The notes: generated by a model from the letters alone, not told the origin. Positions 1 through 8,138 are shown, numbered from the stretch's first letter. The stretch is DNA of 10,000 nt from Cristatella mucedo (GCA_009760855.2 WPIO01000001.1:17592501-17602500), one strand, 5' to 3'. A program made the numbers and translations.

Positions 1-2
1 AC

Positions 3-95
3 ATAACCAAGGTCAAGCCAATCAAGGAAGACCTTGACCTTTCTAGAATGCAGGTTATCGTCGAAAAGCTGAAGAGGGAGCTTGGGACAGCCTAG
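3..95 (+). other. Short open frame at left edge, possible coding remnant
   Basis: A 30-codon frame runs in from the left edge and stops at TAG 93-95. It is lysine/glutamate-rich and reads like an amphipathic helix (for example DLDLSRMQVIVEKLKREL). It has no start codon of its own within the window and no domain I recognise. It could be the end of an exon or of a transposon gag-like protein, or chance, since 30 open codons are not rare. I cannot assign a function. Confidence 0.15.
9..41. repeat. Small perfect inverted repeat
   Basis: AAGGTCAAG (9-17) and CTTGACCTT (33-41) are perfect reverse complements separated by 15 bases. It lies inside the left-edge open frame. It could be a chance hairpin; no function is implied. 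Confidence 0.4.
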
Positions 96-675
96 TAACT
101 CGAAACTACACGTAGAGCAGCAGCAGCCAGATCACTTGGCAACAGGTCCGACAGGTCGGCTCAAGGAGGAGGGGAGCGGCCTACTGGTCAACTTAAGTAC
201 GTCTATGCTCCCACATGCTGCAACGAGTAAGAAGAATCTGAAAGCCACAGTGGCAGCTTCCTTTTCGACACGTGGAGCATCTGCTTGAAATCATAGACGC
301 GGTATAGGCGGATGAACGTGGTTGGTGATGTCAGGCCTTGGCCTTGCAGGCAGTGTCCCTCTACGCTCAGGGAGAGCAGCAGGTCACCTGGGCCCCCTTG
401 GGCTGACCTGGCAGGTTGAGTCGGCAGCCCTAGCATATCGAGATACTCGTTCAGCCTTGCTACGATTGGCTGTCTCTGGCAAGGTCACGGCCTGACTCCA
501 TTTGCAGCTTATGCCTGCCTATGCACGTGAGTGGCCTGCCGCTGGTGGGATAAATTACTGACGAATGGTCACAGGCAAGTTGTCTCAGATAGGCAAAGTA
601 ACTAAGGACAGTATCGACAGCTATTGCCTGATGAATTTCCAAGCAACTCCAGAGCAGAATTAGACAAAGGCTGTC
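96..675. other. Unassigned stretch
   Basis: No recognisable domain, RNA gene or repeat was found. Frames on both strands are broken every 60-80 codons and their translations resemble nothing known. Composition is ordinary, without simple repeats. Confidence 0.5.
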
Positions 676-685
676 AAAGCCGTAA

Positions 686-748
686 TGGCTCACTAGGTAA
701 GGCGGTTGCTTTTCACGACCTCGGCCCCGAGGTCGTGGGTTCGAATCC
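686..748 (+). promoter_or_regulatory. RNA polymerase III internal promoter (A and B boxes)
   Basis: TGGCTCACTAGG at 686-697 fits the A-box consensus TRGYNNANNNGG at every fixed position, and GGTTCGAATCC at 738-748 is a full B-box match. The spacing suits a tRNA or SINE promoter, so this SINE copy may still be transcribable. Whether it is expressed cannot be seen from sequence. Confidence 0.65.
714..737 (+). repeat. 11-bp perfect inverted repeat in SINE head
   Basis: CACGACCTCGG (714-724) and CCGAGGTCGTG (727-737) are perfect reverse complements with a 2-base spacer. The hairpin overlaps the 3' side of the anticodon stem and the start of the T-arm, so it would compete with the tRNA-like fold. 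The - strand copy of the SINE lacks it. Confidence 0.8.
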
Positions 749-859
749 TGCGGTGGGCGATCCTTTATCGCTGCTGCAAGCGGTGGTGATAGCCGTCAAG
801 GCTCTTCTGTCGCTATACAAAAACAGGCTGCTAAATCAGCTAGTATTTATTTAAAGCCG

Positions 860-2658
860 GAGCTATGTGGTGTGTCTTCTACGTGTTTATTTAGACAAGC
901 GGGCAAACAGATCTACAGCAACCTGTTGCAGTCATAGTTTCGATGTATTTGTATGAATACCTCAAGTCCTCACGGTCTAGCCACACTAAGACGGCATGCA
1001 TAACGGCATAGTACTGCATTTACAACCACTCAGTACAGTGTAACACAAGATTTGCTCTATATTTAATCTGCCACAGGCAGTAGTTACTGTGTTGCTATTG
1101 GTAATGCTTCAAAATATGGAAATTTAGCTGTTACTCCCCGAAAGCTTTGGATTTTTGAGCACGACATTGATATATCTGAAATGGACTAATTTTCCAAAAC
1201 AGTGCATTTATAGCTAGGACTGGAATATTAATTTAAAAATTCAAATTTCTGTATACAATGTATTTTCATACATATCACAATAATTAATCTATTTTTTGAT
1301 CATCTACCTTGAATTGTCATAACAACATAAAATGGTTCAGCAGTTGAGGTGTCTACCTTTATTGTGGGTCACCAGATGAAGTCGTTGAGGCAGGTATTGA
1401 TTGTGTGTTCTGTGCACTAATACATCATAAAGCTGTTTGACAGAGTTTTTCCTGCTATCTCTGCCTCTGGGGCAGTAGGAACCAATATGCTCACTGCCTA
1501 ATGCTGCGTGGGCCGACTGCAGCAGATCGAGTTCCCTGGGGGGGGGGGAGGGTGCAGTAAATATTAGCTGGTGGCCACTGGTGGACTGCAGCAATGAGCA
1601 GGTGCAGTGCACATCACACGGGGCCTTTGGAAACAGTTTTTCATAGCTCTAGACGAGGAGTGCAAAGTCTTAAGTGACTTTAGAACTTTCACATTTAGCT
1701 GTCCAAGGCACAGGTCAAAGCCGGTGTCTTTGTGGGGCCTAAAAAAAGATACTTGAGTGCCAAGACTTCATGAAGAAGCTCATTAGTGAGGACAGAGCAG
1801 CACGAAGCAGCTTTGTCTCAGTAGAGGCCACCTGGGCAGTCACAGGGCAGAAACTTGTGTGTGCTGCAGTGGCTTGAAATTAGATGCTGAAAAATAGCTG
1901 CGCAACTGGCTCCAGGTTGCAGGCTGCCTTATCCTTGTTGCTCATCTTGATAAGAAGAAGGACGATGGTGGGTGCAAGCATTCGGAGAAGCAAGGCGAGC
2001 TTCTTCCACCGGATTTGGCGAACCTCGAATGCCACCACCAAGGATAGTGATACATATGCATAGCGAGGACAGAGCCGGAAACTACATCGGGGTGCTGGCT
2101 GGTAAAAATGATGTACAGTGAAATTGTAAATCTCGAAAAAACTACTCACTCTACTCACAATATGCATTTAGTCACTTTGGTACGACTTTAATGTTAATCC
2201 AGGTTCATTTGTTGGTTTTCTGACTAAATGTGATTCACAAGATTCAGCACACCGAATTGGTCCAGTTTTTAATCTAGAGTGTGCACAATTCAAATGCACC
2301 ACTATCCTTGAATGCAAAAGCAAAGTTTGTGAGGAAAAATGATCAAATCCTTTACTTGTGGAGGCATAAGATCTTCCAAACTAGCACTAGCTGCATGGGA
2401 ACCAAGTTGTATTACACGATATTTTTGTCAATTTTCTTCATAAATGACAGTTTCATACTTGCAGATGACTCGACTGAGGCCAATAGGGGCCACGTATAAT
2501 CGCCTGCTTACTGCCATGACTGCTCCTGATGGGGGAGAGGGGAGGGGGTGAGAGGTGAGAGGTGGAGAGGCCGTGAGGCAGGCTAGGCCATATTGGATAA
2601 GCATGAGACCTTTCTGCACGTGCCTCCGGGCAAGGTATCGCAAGCCGCTAAGGAGTCG
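860..2658. other. Unassigned stretch
   Basis: About 1.8 kb with no identifiable gene. 1100-1330 is AT-rich. Several open frames of 70-95 codons exist on both strands, but their translations show no family motif and no shared codon pattern. Apart from the G-run at 1538-1548, no simple repeat stands out. A host intron or intergenic DNA, or old unrecognised transposon remains, would all fit. Confidence 0.5.
1538..1548 (+). repeat. Poly-G run of 11
   Basis: Eleven G in a row followed by A and GGG. It could form a G-quadruplex-like structure on the + strand, but only two G-blocks are present unless the long run is split. It may also be of uncertain length through sequencing error. Confidence 0.8.
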
Positions 2659-2665
2659 AGAGAGA

Positions 2666-2708
<43 letters not shown>
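2659..2708 (+). repeat. (GA)n microsatellite
   Basis: About 50 bases of alternating GA with one GG interruption near 2668-2670. The Arg-Glu repeats translated from it are an artefact of the dinucleotide, not protein evidence. Confidence 0.95.
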
Positions 2709-2711
<3 letters not shown>

Positions 2712-3841
2712 TTCACTGCTGCTCTTCGTTCAAAGCACCGGCACTGCTCTGACTAATGAGCTCTCAATGCTGCCGCCTGCTGCCGCTGAGCAGAAGCAGA
2801 AAGTCTGGGGCAGCAAGAAGCAGCCTGTGCCCTCCCGCAGCAGGTGGCTTTGCGGCCGGAGGCCGGCTGCTGCTGCCGTCAATGGTCGCTCAAACATAAT
2901 TGGAAGTGACACTGCTAAAGGTGGATCAGCTAGCCAAAGAGAGCCTTTTAGCCAAGGCGCCTAGTGCGGCTCTCGGCCAGCAGCTGCTGCGAAATCAATT
3001 TCTTCTTCTGGGGCAGCACCGGCATGTAGGGCGCCCGTGGGGTGCACGAGGGCGCCCTGACTGCCGTTTTTCATACGCCTCCGGTTTCCCGACGAACGAC
3101 TGAAGGGCACCGTCGATGCAGCCGGCCGCCCACCCCACCCCAAGTAACACATGCCAAGGACTTCAGAAGCAGCAGATGCAAGCTTCGAGTATATGCGTCA
3201 CGGCCGGCCCGGGCATAAGGGGTGCCATGCCCACTCGAAGGAGCCCTTAGCTGTCTAATTTTGTAAGCGATACGTTAGCATCTTCCACTCTCGAAACGCT
3301 GCTTGGCGTGTGCACATCGTGCATTCTATGTACTGTGGGAGTGTGCACCTCCACGGCTCCGATGTCTTGCTCTTTTTTTTATCTCAATGTCTACCGACCA
3401 CCCCTATTCTTTTTGCTCTTAGACATAGGAATAGAGCACCGGCACAGCGACTCTGGCAGAGCTCTGCAGGGTCGTGGGCCCGTGTGAATGGAAACTGGAG
3501 CGATCTTCCTCCTTTCGTCAGAATACTGGTGAAATGAAAAGAACTGCAACTGCAAAAGTTGACTTTTGCGCCGACTCTATAAAAATGCCACACATCTTCA
3601 CCTTATGGATGTCATACTGGGAGGAGCAATTCCCTTCCTCTTCCTAGCGTCGATCTATAGAAAAAAGAGGATTACTGGACCCTGTCGCCAGTGTATGCAT
3701 CCATCAAGCTCACGATGACCTGCAGTAGTGCACATTTCCTTTCATCCATTGGCGATCGGCCTACTTATGGCCGGAAGGCTCCGGGGCTACACGTTTAAGG
3801 GGCCACACCATTCGAGTTGCAAGTTGCTAGGGCAACTGAGC
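2709..3841. other. Unassigned, partly GC-rich stretch
   Basis: 2760-3150 is GC-rich with many CTG/CAG-type triplets, and the 11-mer CTGGGGCAGCA appears twice (about 2806 and 3008). Open frames of 60-120 codons there are composition-driven, and I recognise no domain. 3160-3841 is ordinary sequence, with a small perfect 8-bp hairpin GCAAAAGT/ACTTTTGC at 3552-3569. No splice-linked gene model can be supported. Confidence 0.45.
3028..3058. repeat. GC-rich hairpin
   Basis: AGGGCGCCC (3028-3036) pairs with GGGCGCCCT (3050-3058), and GTG/CAC just inside extends the stem after a small bulge. AGGGCGCCCT (3049-3058) is also a self-palindrome. It would be a stable hairpin on either strand. It is too short to propose as a microRNA precursor. 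Confidence 0.6.
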
Positions 3842-4295
3842 AACTCATCGAATTCAAGGTTTTGTCGCTCACTTTCAGGTCTCTTCATTCTTTGGCCCCA
3901 GCCTATCTATGATCTGCTTCCCCACCAGGCCAAGTAAGCATCGTACCAACTGCTTTTCTGAATCTAACTGTTTACTCGTACCTCGTACAAATCTCAAATT
4001 CTTTGGAGACCGTGCATTTAGTTCGTTTGCACCCAAAGCCTAGAACTCACTCCCGACCTGCGTCACGACATCTCCCGACTTGCCAAAACTTAAAAAGAAG
4101 CTAAAATGCATCTATTTATCACAGCATTTAATGGGTGCCTGCAATTCTGACCCTATGCATGTCATCCCTAACCATGCTATGCTTGTTGTTTAAATAGCAT
4201 GCTACAACTAACCATTCGATCGTGCTTCATTTGCAGCAAATTTAAAGTGCCTAGAAAGAGATTGAGTTCACTGAGAGCGCAATATCAAATGTATT
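3842..4295 (+). mobile_element. L2-clade LINE, 3' end (copy 1)
   Basis: The C-terminal end of an L2-type ORF2 protein is readable across three frames: FKVLSLTF with LHSLAPAYL in one, DLLP in the next, and after about 3939 a block holding CLLVPRTNLKFFGDRAFSSF, a stop at 4041-4043 where the family has Trp (KA*NSLP), then TTSPDL and LKKKLK. These are the usual carboxy-terminal landmarks of L2 ORF2 (PRT..., GDRAF, PKAWNSLP, LK..LK..LF). About 110 bases of 3' UTR lead to a stem-loop region (4244-4280) and a short AT-rich end. It is severely 5'-truncated and dead. The same 13 bases CGTCACGACATCT occur here (4061-4073) and, reverse complemented, in copy 4 (9512-9524). Confidence 0.85.
4244..4295 (+). 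repeat. L2 3'-UTR terminal stem-loop, copy 1
   Basis: The block running GTGCCTAG...GAGATTGAGTTC...GAGCGC then ATATCAAATG is the conserved 3'-terminal segment of this L2 family. Related versions occur at 4450-4515 and, on the - strand, at 9046-9021. In L2/CR1-type LINEs the 3' terminal hairpin is thought to be what the reverse transcriptase recognises to start copying. This version has several mismatches in the stem. Confidence 0.75.
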
Positions 4296-4410
4296 AGACT
4301 TCCTTCGCGTTTACACCGAGAAGCTTAAAAAAGCCAGGGCTTCTTTTTCACTCGAAAGCTGAATTCCTGCCAGTCGGACCCTAAACAGATTTATAAGACT
4401 GTAAACCATT

Positions 4411-4520
4411 TACTGGCATATCAATTGCATTTAACTTTACAGCAAATGTAAAGCACCTGGAGAGAGATTAAGTTCTCTGAGGGCGCTTTATCAAGTGAAT
4501 TATTATTATTATTATCATTA
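4411..4520 (+). mobile_element. L2 3'-UTR fragment inserted in L2 RT linker (copy 2)
   Basis: This segment carries the L2 3'-terminal block (AAGCACCTGGAGAGAGATTA, then TTCTCTGAGGGCGCTT and TATCAAGTG) followed by an (ATT)n tail. Linker coding lies on both sides: SDPKQIYKTVNHLLA before it and SDSPDINGSAKRFLAVFTE after it. It is therefore read as an extreme 5'-truncated L2 insertion, little more than a 3' UTR, landing inside an older L2. The left boundary is uncertain by about 20 bases and I see no clear target-site duplication. Confidence 0.65.
4499..4515 (+). repeat. (ATT)n tail
   Basis: Five ATT units plus AT form the typical short-repeat tail of an L2-type insertion. RT-linker coding of the host copy resumes a few bases later. 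Confidence 0.9.
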
Positions 4521-6160
4521 TATGCTGAGAGGTCTGACTCCCCAGATATTAACGGCTCAGCCAAAAGGTTTTTAGCCGTATTTACTGAAATAGTTGTGCA
4601 CATTCGTGCCTTCTTAAAGCCCCCTCCGAGTAAAGCAATTGTGGAATCACAATCCGTGTGTGACTTTCCTTAAAAGGTTTTCCTAGGTTTCTGCATGCGA
4701 CGTGACTACGTTTATAAGATCTAGCAAAAAGAGCTCGTTTCCAGAAGACCCTATACCATCATTTCTGTAGTCTTCACTGGCAGACCAACTTAGCCCTGCC
4801 ATAACCGAGATTGTTAATGCTTCTTTGATAAAAGGGGTTATACCCAAGTCCTTCAAATCGGCAATCGTTAAAACCATATTTAAAAAGCCTGGATTAGATA
4901 CCGAGGTCCTTACAAACTATCGCCCAATTTCCCTCCTTCCTTTCTTGTCAAAGATTCTTGAAAAAATTGTTGCTGAGCAGCTGGTTGAACATATTGAAAA
5001 GAATGAAATGTCAGAAACATTTCAATCAGGGTTCAAGAGGCAGCACTCCACTGAACCTGCTCTCCTTCGTGTTAACAATGACATTCTACGTGGCAATGAT
5101 GACGGGAATGTCACTGCCCTAGCTCTGCTATATCTGTCTGCTGCCTTCGACACCATTGATCACGATGTTCTGCTTGAACGATTGAGAACAACAATCGGTC
5201 TGGCAGACGAGGCACTGGCGTGGTTTAAATCGTACTTGTCAGATACTGTTTAATCCGTGTCGTGTGGGGGTCAGGTCTCACAAACGAGACTCACAAACGA
5301 GACCGGTCACATGTGGAGTCCCTCAAGGGTCCGTCCTCGGTCCCTTGCTGTTCTCCATGTATACTCAAACTCTGGGAAAAGTGATTAAGGCCCATGGAAT
5401 AGGATATCACTTTTATGGTGACGATAATCAGCTGTATTTGTCATTCAAGCCGTCGGAATCTGCTGCAGCAAATGAGAAACTGAATGCTTGCCTTGCCGAC
5501 ATTCGATCCTGGATGTCGGAAAACTTCTTGAAATTAAATGGCGATGAAACCGAACTGCTGCTCACAGGACACCCTGAGCATGTGGCTGGATTAAAAGGAT
5601 TTGCTCCTCAAATAAGTGGTGCTGTTGTGCAACCATCACCACATGCACGACATTTTAGGTATCGTTTTCGACAGCTAAATTTTAAAAAGCTTCGTTCAGA
5701 AGACTGCTTCTACAGTTAGCCATCATGTCCAATCCCTATCTAAGATTAGGAGCTGTCTTCCACAGTGACTTGCCAAAAATTTAGCTACCTCCTTAGTTCT
5801 GTCTCGGCTTGATTATTGTAATTCCCTTTTGGCTGTGCTACAAAGAAAGCAACTGGGCCTCTGCAGCTGGCTATGAATATGGCTGCAAGGCTAGTCTTCA
5901 AGTCCCAGAGGTTTGAGCACTTGTCTCCTTTGCTAAAAGAGCTAGGATGGCTGCCGGTTAATCAAGTGATACAGAGCAAAGTTCTTACGCTGACCCATAA
6001 GGCCGGCCACGGCTTGGCTCCTTCTTACCTAGCTGAACTGCTGCACCAGTTTCAGCCTGTTCGTGCCCTCAGGTCCTGTATGGACAATAAATTAGCTGTT
6101 CCATTCTTTCACTTAATGACCGTTGGCGACAGATCTGCAGGTCCTAGACTGTGGAGCTCC
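4521..6160 (+). pseudogene. L2 ORF2 reverse transcriptase, broken
   Basis: Non-LTR reverse transcriptase in several frames. Frame 3 covers KRFLAVFTEIVVHIR up to about 4675. Frame 1 (4690-5276) has DPIPSFL, NYRPISLLPFLSKILEKIV, FQSGFKRQHSTE and LSAAFDTIDH. Frame 2 (5290-5650) has [16 protein letters not shown] and the catalytic box YGDD (5414-5425). Frame 3 (5655-5868) has RLDYCNSLLA, and frame 2 resumes with NMAARLVFK, LGWLPV and GLAPSYL. In-frame stops occur at 4768, 5251, 5676 and 5766. Motif A reads YLSAAFD where the family has DLSAAFD, so one catalytic Asp is lost (TAT 5131-5133); the YGDD aspartates remain, with Gly where L2 usually has Ala. The protein normally copies LINE RNA into DNA at the nicked target. 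This copy cannot. Confidence 0.92.
5277..5302 (+). repeat. 13-bp tandem duplication causing a frameshift
   Basis: CTCACAAACGAGA occurs twice head to tail (5277-5289 and 5290-5302). Thirteen bases shift the frame by one, and the RT changes frame exactly here: GGQVSQTR is read before it and [10 protein letters not shown] after it. The duplication alone accounts for the break. Confidence 0.9.
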
Positions 6161-6172
6161 ACAATTCTTATG

Positions 6173-6446
6173 CAACGACAACTACTCTCCTGCTGCCGAC
6201 TATGGCACATCCTTTTCAGCGGTCCTGAGCTGCTACTTCTACGCTACTCACTACCTCAACTGCTCTCCTGACTCTGCTATGCTTCCCACTTTCTCTTTGT
6301 TGCGTGAGACGAAGTCTGTTGGCTACCGAATGCGTACCGAAAGCCGTTTAGGCTGGGAGTGCTCTATACAAAACTCTCCTGTGTAACAACTGCATAGTCT
6401 GTATGACTTTGTGGAGTTGCAGACAGAGATACATTACATTTACATT
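6173..6446 (+). repeat. ~275-bp repeat unit, + copy
   Basis: Matches 8166-8440 reverse complemented over its full length. At its left end 67 of 77 bases agree (6177-6253 against 8360-8436), and its right end ACATTACATTTACATT is also shared. Both copies carry stops at matching places, so it is not protein-coding. Here it follows 13 bases after the last recognisable RT residues (RLWSS), replacing about 30 expected C-terminal codons and the 3' UTR type seen in the other L2 copies. It may be the 3' UTR of a second L2 lineage or a separate non-autonomous element. Confidence 0.8.
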
Positions 6447-6458
6447 ATTATTATTATT
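6444..6458 (+). repeat. (ATT)5 tail
   Basis: Five ATT units terminate the LINE copy, as is usual for L2-type elements. The inverted relative at 8166-8440 has GCT-type repeats in this position instead. Confidence 0.85.
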
Positions 6459-6949
6459 CTGCCAAAACATAAACTGAGGCTGTTGAATCAGTTAAATTTC
6501 AGCTTTAAAGTAGTAGTCACTTGTTTGTAGCAGGGATCATAAGAGCACCGAAGTACAGAGATGCACACTGTCCGACTGTTCATTCAGTGGATCCGAATGC
6601 CCACATCTGAAACATCCAGACTCCAGCTTCTTTGCTGACACCGTCCATATTACCTCAGGTCTAAGAGGCTGTGCAGGTGTAGCACCCTATCAAGTTCAAC
6701 TGTTTAGACTCGGCAGCTCGCGGCTACTGTCTCATCGTTCAAACAAACGATCGAAATGCTTAGCATCAAACTCTTGCAGGACCGCAATTTCTTTCCTTTG
6801 AATCAACAGGCTTCAGCCGAGGTGGAATTTTACGCGTTCCTGCGCTGCTAAGAGCATCGTGCCAGTGCTGCTTTGGCATAACCAGTTGGTGCGAGATCTG
6901 GCTGGAGCATCCGGCTGGGAAGCACCAACTTTGCACCCCCTAGCGCTGG

Positions 6950-6953
<4 letters not shown>
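6459..6953. other. Unassigned stretch
   Basis: Follows the LINE tail. One + strand frame is open for 94 codons (6517-6798), but it has no Met near its start, no domain that I recognise, and a length not far beyond chance. No simple repeats or RNA genes were seen. Confidence 0.45.
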
Positions 6954-7035
<82 letters not shown>

Positions 7036-7402
7036 CTCTCTCGGTCTCTCTGTCTTTCTCTGTCTGTCTGTCTGTCTCTCTGTCTCTCTGTCTCTTTCTC
7101 TGTCTATTTGTCTCTCTCTCTTACTCTCTCTGTCTCTTTCTCTGTCTCTTTCTCTATCTGTCTCTTTCTCTGTCTGTCTCTTTCTCTGTCTGTCTGTCTG
7201 TCTGTCTCTCCCTCTCTCCCCCTCTTTCACTCTCTCTCTCCCTCTCCCCCCCTCTCTCTCTCTGTCTCTCCCCCTCTCTCCCTCTCTCTCTCCCTCTCTC
7301 CCTTTCTCTCTCTCTCTCCCTCTCTCTCTCTCTCTCCCCCTCTCCCTCTCTCTCCCTCTCCCTCTCTCTCCCTCTCCCTCTCTCTTCCTCTCCCTCTCTC
7401 CC

Positions 7403-7478
<76 letters not shown>
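6954..7478 (+). repeat. 525-bp (CT)n-rich polypyrimidine block
   Basis: A compound microsatellite: pure (CT)n at 6954-7031, a TGTC-rich zone to about 7205, a CCCT-rich zone to about 7418, then nearly pure (CT)n to 7478. Except for G in the TGTC zone and a few A, the + strand is all pyrimidine. Long open frames on both strands (Leu-Ser repeats on +, Arg-Glu repeats on -) arise only because CT and GA repeats contain no stop codons. Such mirror-repeat tracts can form triplex (H-) DNA. Confidence 0.97.
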
Positions 7479-7481
<3 letters not shown>

Positions 7482-8075
7482 CAGTATTTGAATATGAGCC
7501 TTGCATGCAAAGCATACATTTTGTTTCTTTGTGCAAAGTAAGTTTCTTTGAGGCACGTAGCTTGCCCAGGTCTATGTTACATGCCCTGAACACCCTCATA
7601 GTATGCCTTGAACACAGAGATAGTACGAGCATAGTCTAGAGCATGATCAAACGTATCCCTATGCTCGGGGTATTCATCACTGCCATGCGAGCATCCACCG
7701 GGGTGCCCTCTGCAGCTGCCCTGATTAGTGGCAGAAGCTAGTGCAGGCGCCTGGTGTTGGCTGAAAGGGTGGCTATGGGTGTGTGAGCTGCTAACTTCCA
7801 CACCAGCAAACTGGCTGCCTCTGCTGGCTGGTCAGCTACTAGGTGGCAGCTGCTGGCAAATGTCACAGGTTTGCTGTTCAGGATGACAAAAATCATTAGC
7901 TTGCCTCGTTATCCAGGCAAGGGTCAGCCAGTGTACAGACATTAAGCATAAAAGAAACTAGTGACTACCTTCTGCCCCAGAATGCCACGAGAGTTTGCCC
8001 TGGGTGTGACTACTGCAAGTTGTGGAATCTGCTGCTCCTGCCTGTATGCTTCAAGTGACCTGCCGTTAGGCTGAA
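7479..8075. other. Unassigned stretch
   Basis: No gene or repeat could be assigned. A - strand frame at 7577-7801 includes SVFKAYYEGV, faintly like the tail of a LINE ORF, but too short and unsupported by flanking landmarks to call. Confidence 0.4.
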
Positions 8076-8106
8076 GGCAGCAGCAGCAGCAGTGGTGGCA
8101 GTGGTG

Positions 8107-8138
<32 letters not shown>

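Larger units (their letters stand above)
679..759 (+). pseudogene. tRNA-Lys-like pseudogene (SINE head)
   Basis: Reads as a tRNA with a decayed acceptor stem: only the first three pairs of GCC/GGC hold. The D-loop has the GG pair. An anticodon stem GGTTG/CGACC (704-708 with 716-720) closes the loop CTTTTCA, giving anticodon TTT (Lys) after the usual T33. The T-arm (GTGGG, loop TTCGAAT, CCTGC) follows. The 3' half resembles tRNA-Lys, and the other SINE copy has loop CTCTTCA, anticodon CTT, also Lys. Oddly, a long hairpin occupies the variable region, which would otherwise suggest a class II (Leu/Ser) tRNA. The weak acceptor and C after the anticodon argue against a working tRNA gene. Confidence 0.6.
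676..859 (+). mobile_element. tRNA-derived SINE, + copy
   Basis: A SINE-like element with three parts: a tRNA-like head (about 679-759), a tRNA-unrelated body (about 760-840) and a short AT-rich end (TATTTATTT, 844-852). The head has well-formed internal RNA polymerase III promoter boxes. A diverged second copy lies on the - strand at about 9245-9412: 34 of 39 bases match in the body (771-809 against 9290-9328 reverse complemented) and 20 of 24 around the anticodon-like loop (697-720 against 9373-9396). AAAGCCG occurs at 676-682 and again at 853-859, a candidate 7-bp target-site duplication, although its left copy overlaps the first bases expected of the tRNA acceptor. SINEs encode no protein and depend on a LINE for mobility; which LINE served here is not shown. 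Confidence 0.75.
4296..6458 (+). mobile_element. L2-clade LINE, 5'-truncated RT copy (copy 3)
   Basis: Begins directly after the AT-rich end of copy 1, inside the linker between the endonuclease and reverse-transcriptase domains: KLKKARASF (around 4318), then in another frame SDPKQIYKTVNHLLA up to about 4410. It is interrupted by a foreign L2 3'-UTR fragment (about 4411-4520), resumes as SDSPDINGSAKRFLAVFTE, then continues through the RT domain and the post-RT region to RLWSS near 6160. The remainder is a ~275-bp non-coding unit ending in (ATT)5. No endonuclease domain is present. It is a dead, fragmented copy. Confidence 0.9.

Noticed and set aside
679-759. Functional tRNA gene
   Set aside because: The acceptor stem pairs at only three of seven positions, a hairpin disrupts the variable region, and a diverged copy with the same non-tRNA body shows it is a SINE head.
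1880-2167. 95-codon - strand frame
   Set aside because: No recognisable motif, no second exon or neighbour, and a length compatible with chance.
2281-2499. Frame with a hydrophobic stretch (YYTIFLSIFF), possible signal or membrane segment
   Set aside because: A lone AT-rich hydrophobic run without other support.
2593-2964. 123-codon + strand frame
   Set aside because: Its middle is the (GA)n tract and the rest shows no domain.
4421-4603. - strand frame with Asn run
   Set aside because: Antisense of the (ATT)n tail and L2 sequence.
6859-7632. Long open frames on both strands (210 and 230 codons, Leu-Ser and Arg-Glu repeats)
   Set aside because: They exist only because (CT)n and (GA)n contain no stop codons; no non-repeat protein sequence supports them.
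7577-7801. Possible LINE C-terminus on the - strand (SVFKAYYEGV)
   Set aside because: Only a few residues fit and none of the flanking L2 landmarks are present.
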